Assembly (NCBI GenBank): GCA_963850915.1
Contig: CAWKND010000011.1
Span: 348,048-412,047, forward strand
Direction of reading: 5' to 3'
Length of the DNA stretch: 64,000 bases
Source: CAVTWH01 sp963850915
GTDB lineage: Bacteria; Actinomycetota; Actinomycetes; Mycobacteriales; Micromonosporaceae
Position numbers and translations under genes: made by a program. Below the pieces are notes generated by a model. That model was not told the DNA's origin. It made no database searches and worked only from the letters and a program-made list of their open reading frames with translations. Positions 43,646 through 51,861 of this stretch are shown here, piece by piece (the stretch's first letter is position 1; each line of letters begins with the position of its first letter).

Positions 43646-44155
43646 ATGCCCCTCGCGTACGACCCGGAGAAGGCCGCCCTCCTGCACTTCCTCAACGCCC
43701 AGCGGGCCAGCGTGCTGGCGATCGTCGAGGGCCTGGATGCGTGGGCACTCAACGCCGTCGTGCTGCCGTCGGGCTGGTCGCCGCTGGGACTGGTCGAGCA
43801 CCTCGGCGACGCGGAGCGGCACTGGTTCCAGGGCGTGGCGCTGGGGCTGACCACAGCTCCGCCATGGCCGGCGGATGATGATCCGGGCGACTGGGACGGG
43901 CGCTTCACCACGAGCCGTACCCCCGAGGCGGTCTTCGCCTACTACCGGGATCAGTGCACACGCGGCAACGCGGTCATCGCCTCGACCCCGCTGTCGGAGC
44001 CGCCACTCGGGCAGCACAACACCGACCTGGCGGACGAGATCACCGACCTGCGCTGGATCACGCTGCACCTGATCGAGGAGACCGCGCGGCACGCTGGCCA
44101 CCTCGACGTCGCCCGCGAACTTCTCGACGGCACAACCGGCCTGGGACCCCGCTGA
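43646..44155 (+). CDS. DinB family protein
   Basis: A 169-residue DinB/DUF664 protein. EKAALLHFLNAQRASVLAIVEGLD is the first helix pair, LGLVEHLGDAERHWFQGV the His-containing second helix and LHLIEETARHAGHLDVARELLDG the third with two more His. The metal-binding set (HL, HLIEETARH) is complete. ATG 43646 is in frame with this; ATG 43638 is not. It differs from the DinB protein at 32956 in length and sequence. The thiol substrate is unknown. Confidence 0.9.
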   Translation: MPLAYDPEKAALLHFLNAQRASVLAIVEGLDAWALNAVVLPSGWSPLGLVEHLGDAERHWFQGVALGLTTAPPWPADDDPGDWDGRFTTSRTPEAVFAYYRDQCTRGNAVIASTPLSEPPLGQHNTDLADEITDLRWITLHLIEETARHAGHLDVARELLDGTTGLGPR

Positions 44156-44158
44156 CGT

Positions 44159-45121
44159 CTACGCCGCGGCGAGCGCGCCGAGCTTCGTCGCGAGTGTGTC
44201 GGCACGCGCGGTGAGCAGGGCGAAGTCGGTCTCGCCTGCCTGATCCGCGGCTGCCACGTCAGCCAGCAGAAGGGTGTAGTCGGAGGTGAGCTGCCGGTAC
44301 TCCGGCACGAAGTCACCCGACTGCCGGGCACGCCGCGCCGCCCGACCGCGCCCCTTGGTACCGGTCCTCGTTGGCAGCGACCGCGCGGCGGCGTACCGCG
44401 AATCAAGGTCGATGATCTGCTGCGCCACCACCGCCATCGTGCCGCTGAGTACGGCCCGGCTGTCCCGGGTCCGGTCCCGCCGGGCCTGACGGACCGAGCC
44501 CACCCGGGCGGCCCGCCGGGACACCACATAGAGCAGTGTCGAGCCGACGAGTACCGCGCCGACCGCGGCCGCGGCGAGCAGGAAGCGCGGCAGCGACGGG
44601 CTGATGGTGCGGCCGCCGGCGGGGACGGTCCCCGACTTGGCCAGCTGGTCGTAGTTGACCGCGATCACCTTCACCGCGTCCAGCGGCCGGTCGACGAACT
44701 CGTCCAGCCCGGCACCGATGAGGTCCTCGGCGACGAACGCCTTGCCGAAGTTCTCCTTGTCGCTGCCGGGAAACCAGGAGCAGGCGTAGGAGTCGAAGTC
44801 GTCGCCGTCCCGGCTGAGTGCGACCACCAGCGTGCCGGCCGCGGCCCGCTGCACCGAGTGGCAGGCGCCGGACAGGCTGGCGCCGTGCTTCAGCAGGATG
44901 ACGACCAGCCGCCGGTTGCCGATGACCCGCTCCGCCGCGGCGGTGTCCAGGCCGGTACCGGGCGCCGCGTACACCGACGAGGTGCGTACCTTCGCGGCCA
45001 CCGCACCGTCGAGAATGCCGCCGGACCACAGCGCCCAGCCGGCGAAGACCAGGCAGGCGAAGGTCGCGAAGCCGAACTTGGTGAACAGCAGCCGTACCAG
45101 CCGGGCCCGGACTCCGGTCAT
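44159..45121 (-). CDS. Unknown membrane protein, third gene of operon
   Basis: 320 residues. One helix near the N terminus (FGFATFACLVFAGWALW), an extracytoplasmic domain of about 150 residues, a second helix (FLLAAAAVGAVLVGSTLLYVV) and a cytoplasmic tail of about 115 residues rich in Ala and Arg with helical heptads. The outer domain (ERVIGNRRLVVILLKHG, GTLVVALSRDGDDF, ENFGKAFVAEDLIG) resembles a TPM-like alpha/beta fold. Two Cys in it (GACHSV, YACSWF) could form a disulphide. ATG 45121 overlaps the previous stop by 4 nt. Function unknown. Confidence 0.75.
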   Translation of the reverse strand: MTGVRARLVRLLFTKFGFATFACLVFAGWALWSGGILDGAVAAKVRTSSVYAAPGTGLDTAAAERVIGNRRLVVILLKHGASLSGACHSVQRAAAGTLVVALSRDGDDFDSYACSWFPGSDKENFGKAFVAEDLIGAGLDEFVDRPLDAVKVIAVNYDQLAKSGTVPAGGRTISPSLPRFLLAAAAVGAVLVGSTLLYVVSRRAARVGSVRQARRDRTRDSRAVLSGTMAVVAQQIIDLDSRYAAARSLPTRTGTKGRGRAARRARQSGDFVPEYRQLTSDYTLLLADVAAADQAGETDFALLTARADTLATKLGALAAA

Positions 45122-46527
45122 GCCAGCCGCCCCCGCAGATACTCGGCCGGCCGGTAGCCGGGGAACTCCAGTGCCCGACCCACGCTGTCGAGGTCGCGCT
45201 CGGCGCTGTCGAGGAGGGTACGCAGATGGCGGTCGGGCAGCCCCTCGTCCAGCGCCGTGCGGGCCGCGCCCAGCTTGCCGATGGCCCGGGTCAGCGCCGG
45301 GTCGGTGGCCGCGGTGGTGAGCGCGGAGACCTCGACGGCGAGCGCGGTGAGCCCCGCCAGCCGGGCCGGGACGCCGCCGCGCCGGGCCGCCGCCCCGGCC
45401 TGCGGCGTGGCCACCGGGTGGTGCAGCAGCGAGCGGGCGGACAGGCCGAGGAACACCGCGACGCAGGCGGCGAAGAGCCACGGCAGCGCCGGCAGCGCGA
45501 CCCGGACCGGGTCGAACGGTTGGTACGGCAGCGGCCGGTCGAACAGCCCGGCGAAGCGCAGATCGGTCACTTCGCCGAGGTACGCGGCCAGCACCTTGTC
45601 CTGTGGATAGGCGTACCCGCTGAGCCGGTCGCCGTAGCGCGCGTAGAAACTGGCGCCCGCGACGTCGGCGAAGTCCGCCGAGTGGGGCCCGTAGTAGGCG
45701 ATCCAGTCGCCGTACATCACCACGATCGGGGTGTCCGGGAAGAGCTTCGTCAACGCCGGCCCGTAGTCGGGCGCAGCCGGGCCGGACGGCTGGATCGGCA
45801 GCGCGACGTAGAGCGCCGAGTCGGTACCGAACGCCTGCGTCGAGTACCTGCTCGGCACGCTCGACAGGTTCGCCCCGGGCGCCGTGTACCGGCCGCCGGC
45901 CCGCAGCCCGTCGGCCACCGTGGCGAGCTCGGCGTCGGTGGGCTGCCGCCAGCCGCCCGTCACATCGCCGCCAGAGCCGGATCCGTCCGGTCGCTTGTCC
46001 AGTGCGTTGATCATCGCCACGAGCAGGCTGGTCACGTCGTACCGGGCGAACTGGTCGCGCCACTCCGGCAAGGTACTGGCGGTCACCTCGTACAGGCCGC
46101 CGGCCACCCGGGTACCGATGATCCGGATCGTCGCGTTCTGCACGTCGTACAGCTGGCTGCGCTGGTCCTCGGTCAGCCCGGGCGGGGCGACCAGGATGCG
46201 TACATCCGCGTCCCCGATCGCCGCCGCCACCCGCGCGCTGTCCCACTGGGCCACCGACCCGGGCAGCCGGACGGTTCTGTTGGCCGCGACCATCGCCGTC
46301 ATCTGGTCGACCGACGGCAGGGTCGCCCCGGTCAGCTCGCCGGCCGAACCCTCGGCGATGGCGGCGGTGGCCGGCGACTTGCCGTAGTCGACATTCGCGC
46401 TCTGCTTCTGGGCGACGAGGAAGACGACCACGATCGCCACGGCGACGACGAGAAGTAGCCAGCGCAGCCACTCGGCCGGCCGGCGCAGGCCCCGGAGCGC
46501 GCCCCCGAGCAGCTCCCGGCTAGTCAC
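45118..46527 (-). CDS. Unknown membrane protein with large outer domain, second gene of operon
   Basis: 469 residues. A helix at 24-40 (WLLLVVAVAIVVVFLVAQ), an extracytoplasmic domain of about 300 residues, a second helix near residue 355 (LPWLFAACVAVFLGLSA) and a helical cytoplasmic tail. ILVAPPGLTEDQRSQLYDVQNATIRIIG and LFPDTPIVVMYGDWIAYYGP in the outer part resemble Rossmann-like or TPM-like strands. The topology matches that of the next gene product, so the two may pair. GTG 46527 overlaps the upstream stop. I do not recognise the family. Confidence 0.75.
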   Translation of the reverse strand: MTSRELLGGALRGLRRPAEWLRWLLLVVAVAIVVVFLVAQKQSANVDYGKSPATAAIAEGSAGELTGATLPSVDQMTAMVAANRTVRLPGSVAQWDSARVAAAIGDADVRILVAPPGLTEDQRSQLYDVQNATIRIIGTRVAGGLYEVTASTLPEWRDQFARYDVTSLLVAMINALDKRPDGSGSGGDVTGGWRQPTDAELATVADGLRAGGRYTAPGANLSSVPSRYSTQAFGTDSALYVALPIQPSGPAAPDYGPALTKLFPDTPIVVMYGDWIAYYGPHSADFADVAGASFYARYGDRLSGYAYPQDKVLAAYLGEVTDLRFAGLFDRPLPYQPFDPVRVALPALPWLFAACVAVFLGLSARSLLHHPVATPQAGAAARRGGVPARLAGLTALAVEVSALTTAATDPALTRAIGKLGAARTALDEGLPDRHLRTLLDSAERDLDSVGRALEFPGYRPAEYLRGRLA

Positions 46528-46831
46528 CGGCCGCCGCCTGCCACAGCCGGTCGGCCCGCTCGGCGTATCCGGTCGCCGCCCGCGCCGCCGAGGTACCGCC
46601 ACGAGCAGCGGTGATCGCCTCGGCACGGGCCAGCAACTGCTCCGCCTCGGCAACCGGTGTGCTGGCCGCGTCCCGGCTGACGGTCGCGCTGTCGATCGCC
46701 GCGTGCGCCGCCGACCAGGCGACCCGCCGGGTGTACCGGCGCGCCCGCCAGCGCGGTATCCGTGCGGTGGCGTACCCGGCGGCCACGAGCACAAGGCACC
46801 CGATCACCCACACCGGCCAGTACGACGACAC
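46520..46831 (-). CDS. Small membrane-anchored helical protein, first gene of operon
   Basis: 103 residues. One N-terminal membrane helix (VWVIGCLVLVAAGYATA) followed by a basic stretch (RIPRWRARRYTRR) and an Ala-rich helical tail. GTG 46831 is the first start. The 3' end overlaps the 469-residue gene by 8 nt. With the two following genes it forms a tightly packed operon whose products all have an N-terminal helix and a helical cytoplasmic region. Function unknown. Confidence 0.7.
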   Translation of the reverse strand: MSSYWPVWVIGCLVLVAAGYATARIPRWRARRYTRRVAWSAAHAAIDSATVSRDAASTPVAEAEQLLARAEAITAARGGTSAARAATGYAERADRLWQAAAGD

Positions 46832-46862
46832 GCGACCGATTGTGCCTGGTCAGATCAGCCCG

Positions 46863-47609
46863 TCAAATCGACGTCGGCGCCCCGATGTCCCGTAGGGTCG
46901 GCCGCAATCGCTTCGCCAGCAACGGATCCGTGCGCTCCAGCTCGGCAGCGAGCGCACTGGTGGCGGAGTGTAGTGCGCGCCACAGTTCGGTCGGCTCCAG
47001 TGAGCGGACCAGTGTCGCTTCCAGGCCGCCGGTCACCTCCGCCGGCAACAGATGCGCGCCCTTGGCGTAGCTGGTCGGGTACCCCAACCGGAGGCAGGCC
47101 AGCGCCAGGACCTGCCCGCGTACCGCGCCGATCCAGTACTCGGCCTGCCACCACCGGCCGCGCTCCAGGCAGATCCGCGCGTGCAGCGCGTGGTGCCAGG
47201 CCAGTCCCGCCAGCCGGTCGTGGCTCCCCGCGTCCGGGGGCGGCAAGCGCGTCTGCGCCCCGAAAACATGCCGCCACTGCGGGCCCCGGGCACCGAACTC
47301 GGCCACCGGCGTGAACGCGATGTCGACCTCCAGGCAGCCGGGCAGCAGGTACACCCGGAAGAGCGTGTCACCGGACGGCAGGTCCCAGTGGTGCACCGCG
47401 CCGAAGTCCGCGTACAGCACGCGCGTCCAGTACTCGATCGCCGGACCGAGCGGACCGTCGATCGCGAACGCCAGATCAACATCCGACCACCGGTCGCTGT
47501 CCCCGGTAGCGGACGAACCGGTGACGGCGGCGCCGACAACCACCGCGTCGGCGGCCGCCAACGCGAGTAGCCGCTGCCGTACACCATCGCTAGCCGCGCT
47601 GGAGAACAT
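46863..47609 (-). CDS. Nucleotidyltransferase-fold protein (aminoglycoside-type)
   Basis: 248 residues. VTGSSATGDSDRWSDVDLAFAID near residue 30 is the G-S...D-x-D metal-binding motif of nucleotidyltransferases, with LPGCLEVDIAFTP supplying the third acid. The C-terminal helical half (HDRLAGLAWHHALHARICLERGRWWQAEYWIGAVR) is of the kind found in aminoglycoside nucleotidyltransferases and related proteins. Whether it acts on a drug is unknown; many such genes have no resistance role. It starts at ATG 47609, 31 nt before the membrane-protein operon on the same strand. Confidence 0.78.
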   Translation of the reverse strand: MFSSAASDGVRQRLLALAAADAVVVGAAVTGSSATGDSDRWSDVDLAFAIDGPLGPAIEYWTRVLYADFGAVHHWDLPSGDTLFRVYLLPGCLEVDIAFTPVAEFGARGPQWRHVFGAQTRLPPPDAGSHDRLAGLAWHHALHARICLERGRWWQAEYWIGAVRGQVLALACLRLGYPTSYAKGAHLLPAEVTGGLEATLVRSLEPTELWRALHSATSALAAELERTDPLLAKRLRPTLRDIGAPTSI

Positions 47610-47789
47610 CGCGCCACGGTACCTGGTCCGTAGCTCCGCGCCCGCCTACCTTGTCATCCAGTACGGCCCGCAGCTCGGGATCAGCCGGATCACCACCGTC
47701 GAAGTACTGGTCTCGCGGGACTTCATCCTCACCCTCGACTGACCACGCGGGCTGCCATCGCGCGGCCACCCGGTGCATGGCCGACAGCG

Positions 47790-49865
47790 TCAGCTGTGGG
47801 CCGGCCAGAGCAGCACATCCTGTACCCGCTGCGGCGGCCCGGCCAGCTCGGTCATCACAGCCGTCACCACGTCCGCGTTGGCACGGCTGCTGTCCAGCAC
47901 GAACACGTCGGCTCCCCAGTAGGCGACGTCGGCGCGGAACTGCGCGCGTACCGCGTCGGTGACCTGGGGCCGGGCACCGTCGAAGGCGACGCTGTGCAGC
48001 AACCGATCGGTCGGGCGCGGTACGGCGTCGAAGTCGCCGTGCCCGTCGGCGCCCTGCGGCCCGACGAAGTACCCGCCGACGATGCGGAAGTTCATGTGCG
48101 CCGCGACCTGCCAGTCCATCGCCTCGGTCGCCTCCGGCCCGCGGGTGACCGGGATGGCCACCACCACTTCGCCCGGGTGGATGTACCCGCTGTAGGTACC
48201 GCTCGTGAAGAACTGTGGCACCGGGTTCCGGTCGACAGCCTGCAGCGGCAGCGGGAACAGTGGCAGCAGCGCGAGTACGACCGCGCCCAGCCAGAGGCGG
48301 CGTACCGAGAACGCGGCGAGCGCGGGTGCCGGGTCGGCGTCGCGGGCCGCGGCGAAGCCGAGCGCGATCAGCGCCCCGAGCATCGGGAGTACCACGAAGG
48401 CGAGCCGGCTCGGCAGGATGTCATGCGTCAGCGGGAGGTTGCTGATCAACGCGTGCGGGCCGGGAATGCCGGTGTCCCGGTGCTTGACGTAGATCTCGTC
48501 GCCCATGGACAGCAGCGCGAAGAGGACCGCGGTCGCCGCCGCCGCCCGGACCACCGCCGAGCGCCACAGCCACACCAGCAGCAGCCCGCCAAGCGCGATC
48601 AGCGACCAGCCGAAGAACGCGTTGTCCTCGGTGGGGTTTGCGGAGTAGCTGGTGACCGAGGTGAGACCGCCGAGCGAGCGGCGGGCGTACCCGGTGAAGG
48701 AGAGCAGGTCGTTGATGTACTGGCCGGAGAAGAGCAGCCCGTCGTAGTGCTGCGCCCCGTTGAACTGGTACCACAGCGGGTACGCCAGGGCGATCGCCGC
48801 GAGTACCCCGCCGGGGATCAGCCCGCCGAGCGTGCGCCGCCAGTGCGCCCGTACCAGCTCGCGCCGCTGTACCAGCAGGGCCAGCAGGAAGACGCCGAAG
48901 CCGAGTACCGCGACGAGCAGGATCTCCTCGCCGATGAAGGCCTGCCACACCGCGAAGAAGCCGATGGCCAGGCTGCGCCGCAGCAGCCGGCCGGGCTCGC
49001 GCAGTCGCAGTACCAGCCCCAGAATGATCGGGATCGGGAAGTGGATGACCATCTGCATGTGCCCGTTGGCCTGCGAGATCATCGCCGGTCCGTAGGCGCA
49101 GAGGGCACCGGCGACGGCGGCGCCCAGCCGTGAGTCGGTCAGCTGCCGGGAGAACAGCCAGTACCACGCGCCAGCCGTCGCGGCGGTACCGAGCACCATG
49201 GCGAGCACGAACGACCACTGCGGGCCGGCCAGCAGGGTGACCGGGATCAGCGGGACGGCCAGGCCGTACACGCTGGTGTTGGCCATCCCGTTGATGCTGA
49301 GCGGGGCGTTGGCCAGCTGCACGTTGAAGGGATTGTGGCCGTGGCTGACAGCGTGTGCGGTGGCCGCGAAGAACCACTCGAACAGCGTCTGGTCGGGCGA
49401 CTGGACGCGGATGATGTGCCCGGTCACCGAGGTGAGCAGGTGGCTGAAGACGTACCCACTGATCAGCAGGAAGACCACGACGGCCAGCAGGTCGGCCCGC
49501 CGGCCGGGGTTCAGCCGGGCGGCCAGCCGCCCGATCGGGCCGGGCTCAGGCGCCGCGTCGGCCATCGCGTGCCGGGCGCCGCGCGGCCGCGGGATCAGCG
49601 GCGTCTCAGCAGGCGCAGCGGCGCCGGCAGAAACAACGGACCCGCCAGCCACCGTGGACCCGGTAGACGCGGTGGACCCGGTAGACGCCACGGACCCGGT
49701 AGACGCCGTGGACCCGCCAGCCACGGCAGACCCGGCAGACGCCGTGGACCCGGTAGACGCCGTGGACCCGCCAGCCACGGCAGACCCGGCAGACGCCGTG
49801 GACCCGGCAGGCACCGTGGACTCGGCCGGGTCGAGCCCGGTGTGGGTCGTCTCCGCGCTGGTCAT
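47790..49865 (-). CDS. Large polytopic membrane protein with repeat-encoded N terminus
   Basis: About 690 residues. Residues 15-80 are a low-complexity Gly/Ser/Thr/Ala tract encoded by 18-bp repeats. About a dozen hydrophobic helices follow (for example LLAVVVFLLISGYVFSHLL, WSFVLAMVLGTAATAGAWYW, ILLVAVLGFGVFLLALLV). The C-terminal 150 residues form a soluble outer domain (YIHPGEVVVAIPVTRGPEA, DVAYWGADVFVLDS). The layout is that of GT-C-type glycosyltransferase-like or YfhO-like membrane proteins, but I see no decisive motif. ATG 49865 lacks a good Shine-Dalgarno; GTG 49892 is an alternative. Confidence 0.75.
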   Translation of the reverse strand: MTSAETTHTGLDPAESTVPAGSTASAGSAVAGGSTASTGSTASAGSAVAGGSTASTGSVASTGSTASTGSTVAGGSVVSAGAAAPAETPLIPRPRGARHAMADAAPEPGPIGRLAARLNPGRRADLLAVVVFLLISGYVFSHLLTSVTGHIIRVQSPDQTLFEWFFAATAHAVSHGHNPFNVQLANAPLSINGMANTSVYGLAVPLIPVTLLAGPQWSFVLAMVLGTAATAGAWYWLFSRQLTDSRLGAAVAGALCAYGPAMISQANGHMQMVIHFPIPIILGLVLRLREPGRLLRRSLAIGFFAVWQAFIGEEILLVAVLGFGVFLLALLVQRRELVRAHWRRTLGGLIPGGVLAAIALAYPLWYQFNGAQHYDGLLFSGQYINDLLSFTGYARRSLGGLTSVTSYSANPTEDNAFFGWSLIALGGLLLVWLWRSAVVRAAAATAVLFALLSMGDEIYVKHRDTGIPGPHALISNLPLTHDILPSRLAFVVLPMLGALIALGFAAARDADPAPALAAFSVRRLWLGAVVLALLPLFPLPLQAVDRNPVPQFFTSGTYSGYIHPGEVVVAIPVTRGPEATEAMDWQVAAHMNFRIVGGYFVGPQGADGHGDFDAVPRPTDRLLHSVAFDGARPQVTDAVRAQFRADVAYWGADVFVLDSSRANADVVTAVMTELAGPPQRVQDVLLWPAHS
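49641..49818. repeat. 18-bp coding tandem repeats
   Basis: On the + strand, variants of GCCGTGGACCCGGTAGAC repeat head to tail about ten times. A 54-bp higher-order block made of three units occurs twice, nearly identical, from about 49707 to 49814. Because 18 is a multiple of 3, the coding frame is kept and each unit gives six residues such as G-S-T-A-S-T. Confidence 0.85.
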
Positions 49866-50096
49866 GAGGGCGAGGCCAGCCGGGGACGCCACGTCCGGAC
49901 GGGAGTCTCCGGAGCGTCTGGCGGCAGCGCGAAGTCGGGGGTGGCCATCGTGTCGAGCACGGAGCCACCTTAACGATCGGCAGCCTGAATCGACACGCCC
50001 TGTCCTGGCCTTTCGTCCGATCGGCTGGGCGCCCGCTGATCGGACGGTCGACGGCACGGCGCCTCGCTCATCCGCGCGGGCCGGGCCGGCTATTGA

Positions 50097-50558
50097 TCAT
50101 GCGCGCAGCACGGGCTCGACGGACAGCCGCCGCTTGTGGTCGTAGATGATCGAGGTGCGGAAGCCGATCACTTCCTTGCGTTGGCTGAAGCGATCGACCA
50201 GCAGTGCATGCATGTCGGCGATGGTGGGCGTCGCGACGTGGGCGAGGAAGTCGTCGCTGCCGCCCAGTACGAACACCGCGAGGATCTCCGGCTGCTGGAG
50301 CGCGAAGGTCTCGAACCCGCGGATCACGTCGCGACTCAACGGGCGGATGGTGAACGCGATCAGGGCCTGTACGCTCCGGCCGATCTTGGCGAGGTCGATG
50401 TCCGCGTGGAAGCCGGTCAAAATGCCCTGTTCGCGGAGCGCCCGGGTGCGTACCAGACAGCTCGACGGGGCGAGACCCAGGCGGCTGGCGAGTTCCCGGT
50501 TGGTCAGCCGAGCATTCGCCTGCAATTCCCGCAGGATCGCCGAATCTAGTTCGTCCAT
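50097..50558 (-). CDS. Lrp/AsnC family regulator
   Basis: A 153-residue feast/famine regulator. LDSAILRELQANARLTNRELASRLGLAPSSCLVRTRALREQGILTGF is the helix-turn-helix with the usual Lrp spacing. The C-terminal RAM domain (VQALIAFTIR, VFVLGGSDDFLAHVATPTIADMHAL) binds amino acids. ATG 50558 is clear. It is divergent from the leucine-type dehydrogenase gene, with CGAAC-N3-GTTCG between them. The probable job is to control that catabolic gene in response to branched-chain or aromatic amino acids. Confidence 0.93.
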   Translation of the reverse strand: MDELDSAILRELQANARLTNRELASRLGLAPSSCLVRTRALREQGILTGFHADIDLAKIGRSVQALIAFTIRPLSRDVIRGFETFALQQPEILAVFVLGGSDDFLAHVATPTIADMHALLVDRFSQRKEVIGFRTSIIYDHKRRLSVEPVLRA

Positions 50559-50581
50559 GGCGTGCCCTTCCCCGGCGGTAC

Positions 50582-50594
50582 CGAACTTCGTTCG
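50582..50594. promoter_or_regulatory. Operator-like palindrome between Lrp and dehydrogenase genes
   Basis: CGAACTTCGTTCG is a 13-bp palindrome (CGAAC-TTC-GTTCG) 24 nt from the Lrp start and 73 nt from the dehydrogenase start. A related half site, TTCGAACCAACG, lies near 50643-50654. Lrp-type sites are often pairs of such palindromes. Confidence 0.5.
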
Positions 50595-50666
50595 GACGAC
50601 AGCCCACGATCGGCTCAGCAGGCCCAAAATCGCAGCTGTCCTTCGAACCAACGACAGGAGAACAGC

Positions 50667-51764
50667 ATGGCACCGACCCTCGAAGCAGCGCCCCCCACGC
50701 CCGGGTACCCGGCAACCACACGGCCGCCGGAGGCGGTGCGGATCGAGCGGGGTACCCGGAGCGGGCAAATGATCATCGTCAGCGTCGACTCGACCCGGCT
50801 CGGTCCCGCGCTCGGCGGCTGCCGGATCAAGGCGTACCCGACGTGGCGCGACGGGCTCACCGACGCGCTGCGGCTGTCCGCTGCGATGACGCAGAAGGCA
50901 GCGCTCGCCGGGCTCGCCAACGGTGGCGGAAAGACGGTCGTGGCGCTCGATGCCTCGACAGCGAACAATTTCACCGGCGTGCGCCGCCCCGAGCTACTGG
51001 CCGATGTCGGCGACCTCGTCGAGAGCTTCGGCGGGAAGTACCTCACCGGGCCCGATCTCGGGACCTCACCCGAGGACATGGAAGTAATGGGGCGCAGTAC
51101 CGCGCACGTACTGTGCCGGCCGGAGGCCGTGGGTGGCAGCGGCGACTCGTCCGGCCCCACCGCCCTCGGTGTACTCGCCTCCATCGAGGCCGTACGCCAG
51201 CACCTCTTTCCGCACCGCGCGCTCCGCTCGCTCAGCTTCGCCATTCTCGGTCTCGGACACGTCGGAACCCTGATCGGCGCACGGCTGGCCGCCCGGGGCG
51301 CTCGGCTCACGGTCACCGACACCGACCCGGCCCGCCGTGGCACGGCGCGGAGTTGGGGCGCCACCTGGCTCGAACCAGCCGAGGCTCTCTTCGCCGAGGT
51401 CGACATCGTGGTACCGGCGGCAGTGGGTGGCATCCTGCGCCCCGAGACCGTCGCCGGCCTGCGGTGCGCGGCGATCGTCGGTGCGGCGAACAACCAACTC
51501 GACGCGGACTCCACCGCCGAACTCCTGCACTCCCGTGGCATCTGCTGGGCACCGGACACCGTGGTCAGTGCCGGCGGGATCGTCGCCGCGGTCGCCCGCG
51601 AGCTGCGGCACGCCTCCGTGGCGGTGGCCAACCGCCAGGTCCGCGACATCGGTCACCGGCTCGGCGAACTCCTCGCCACCGCCGCAAGCCGAAACACCAC
51701 GCCCCTGTACGAGGCACAGCGGCGGGTAGCGACACTGCTCACAGCAGCACCGGCGCACAGATAG
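50667..51764 (+). CDS. Glu/Leu/Phe/Val dehydrogenase
   Basis: A 365-residue oxidative deaminase that interconverts an amino acid and its 2-oxo acid with NAD(H). GPALGGCRIKAYPTWRDGLTDALRLSAAMTQKAALAGLANGGGKTVV carries the substrate Lys pair (Lys in MTQK and GGGK). DLGTSPEDMEVM holds the catalytic Asp. FAILGLGHVGTLIGARLAARGARLTVTD is the Rossmann loop. The size and the absence of a longer N terminus fit leucine/valine dehydrogenase rather than glutamate dehydrogenase. ATG 50667 follows CAGGAG. The divergent Lrp gene is its likely regulator. Confidence 0.92.
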   Translation: MAPTLEAAPPTPGYPATTRPPEAVRIERGTRSGQMIIVSVDSTRLGPALGGCRIKAYPTWRDGLTDALRLSAAMTQKAALAGLANGGGKTVVALDASTANNFTGVRRPELLADVGDLVESFGGKYLTGPDLGTSPEDMEVMGRSTAHVLCRPEAVGGSGDSSGPTALGVLASIEAVRQHLFPHRALRSLSFAILGLGHVGTLIGARLAARGARLTVTDTDPARRGTARSWGATWLEPAEALFAEVDIVVPAAVGGILRPETVAGLRCAAIVGAANNQLDADSTAELLHSRGICWAPDTVVSAGGIVAAVARELRHASVAVANRQVRDIGHRLGELLATAASRNTTPLYEAQRRVATLLTAAPAHR

Positions 51765-51861
51765 CGCTGCGCGGTCGAAACTGGGCCGCGCCGTTCGTCG
51801 TCGGTACGTAGCTTGGCCCAGTTGAGTGCGGACTGGCAGACGACGGCAGACGGGGAACGGC

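Noticed and set aside
47590..47778. Small - strand frame overlapping the nucleotidyltransferase start
   Set aside because: It overlaps a real gene start and shows no domain or start signal.
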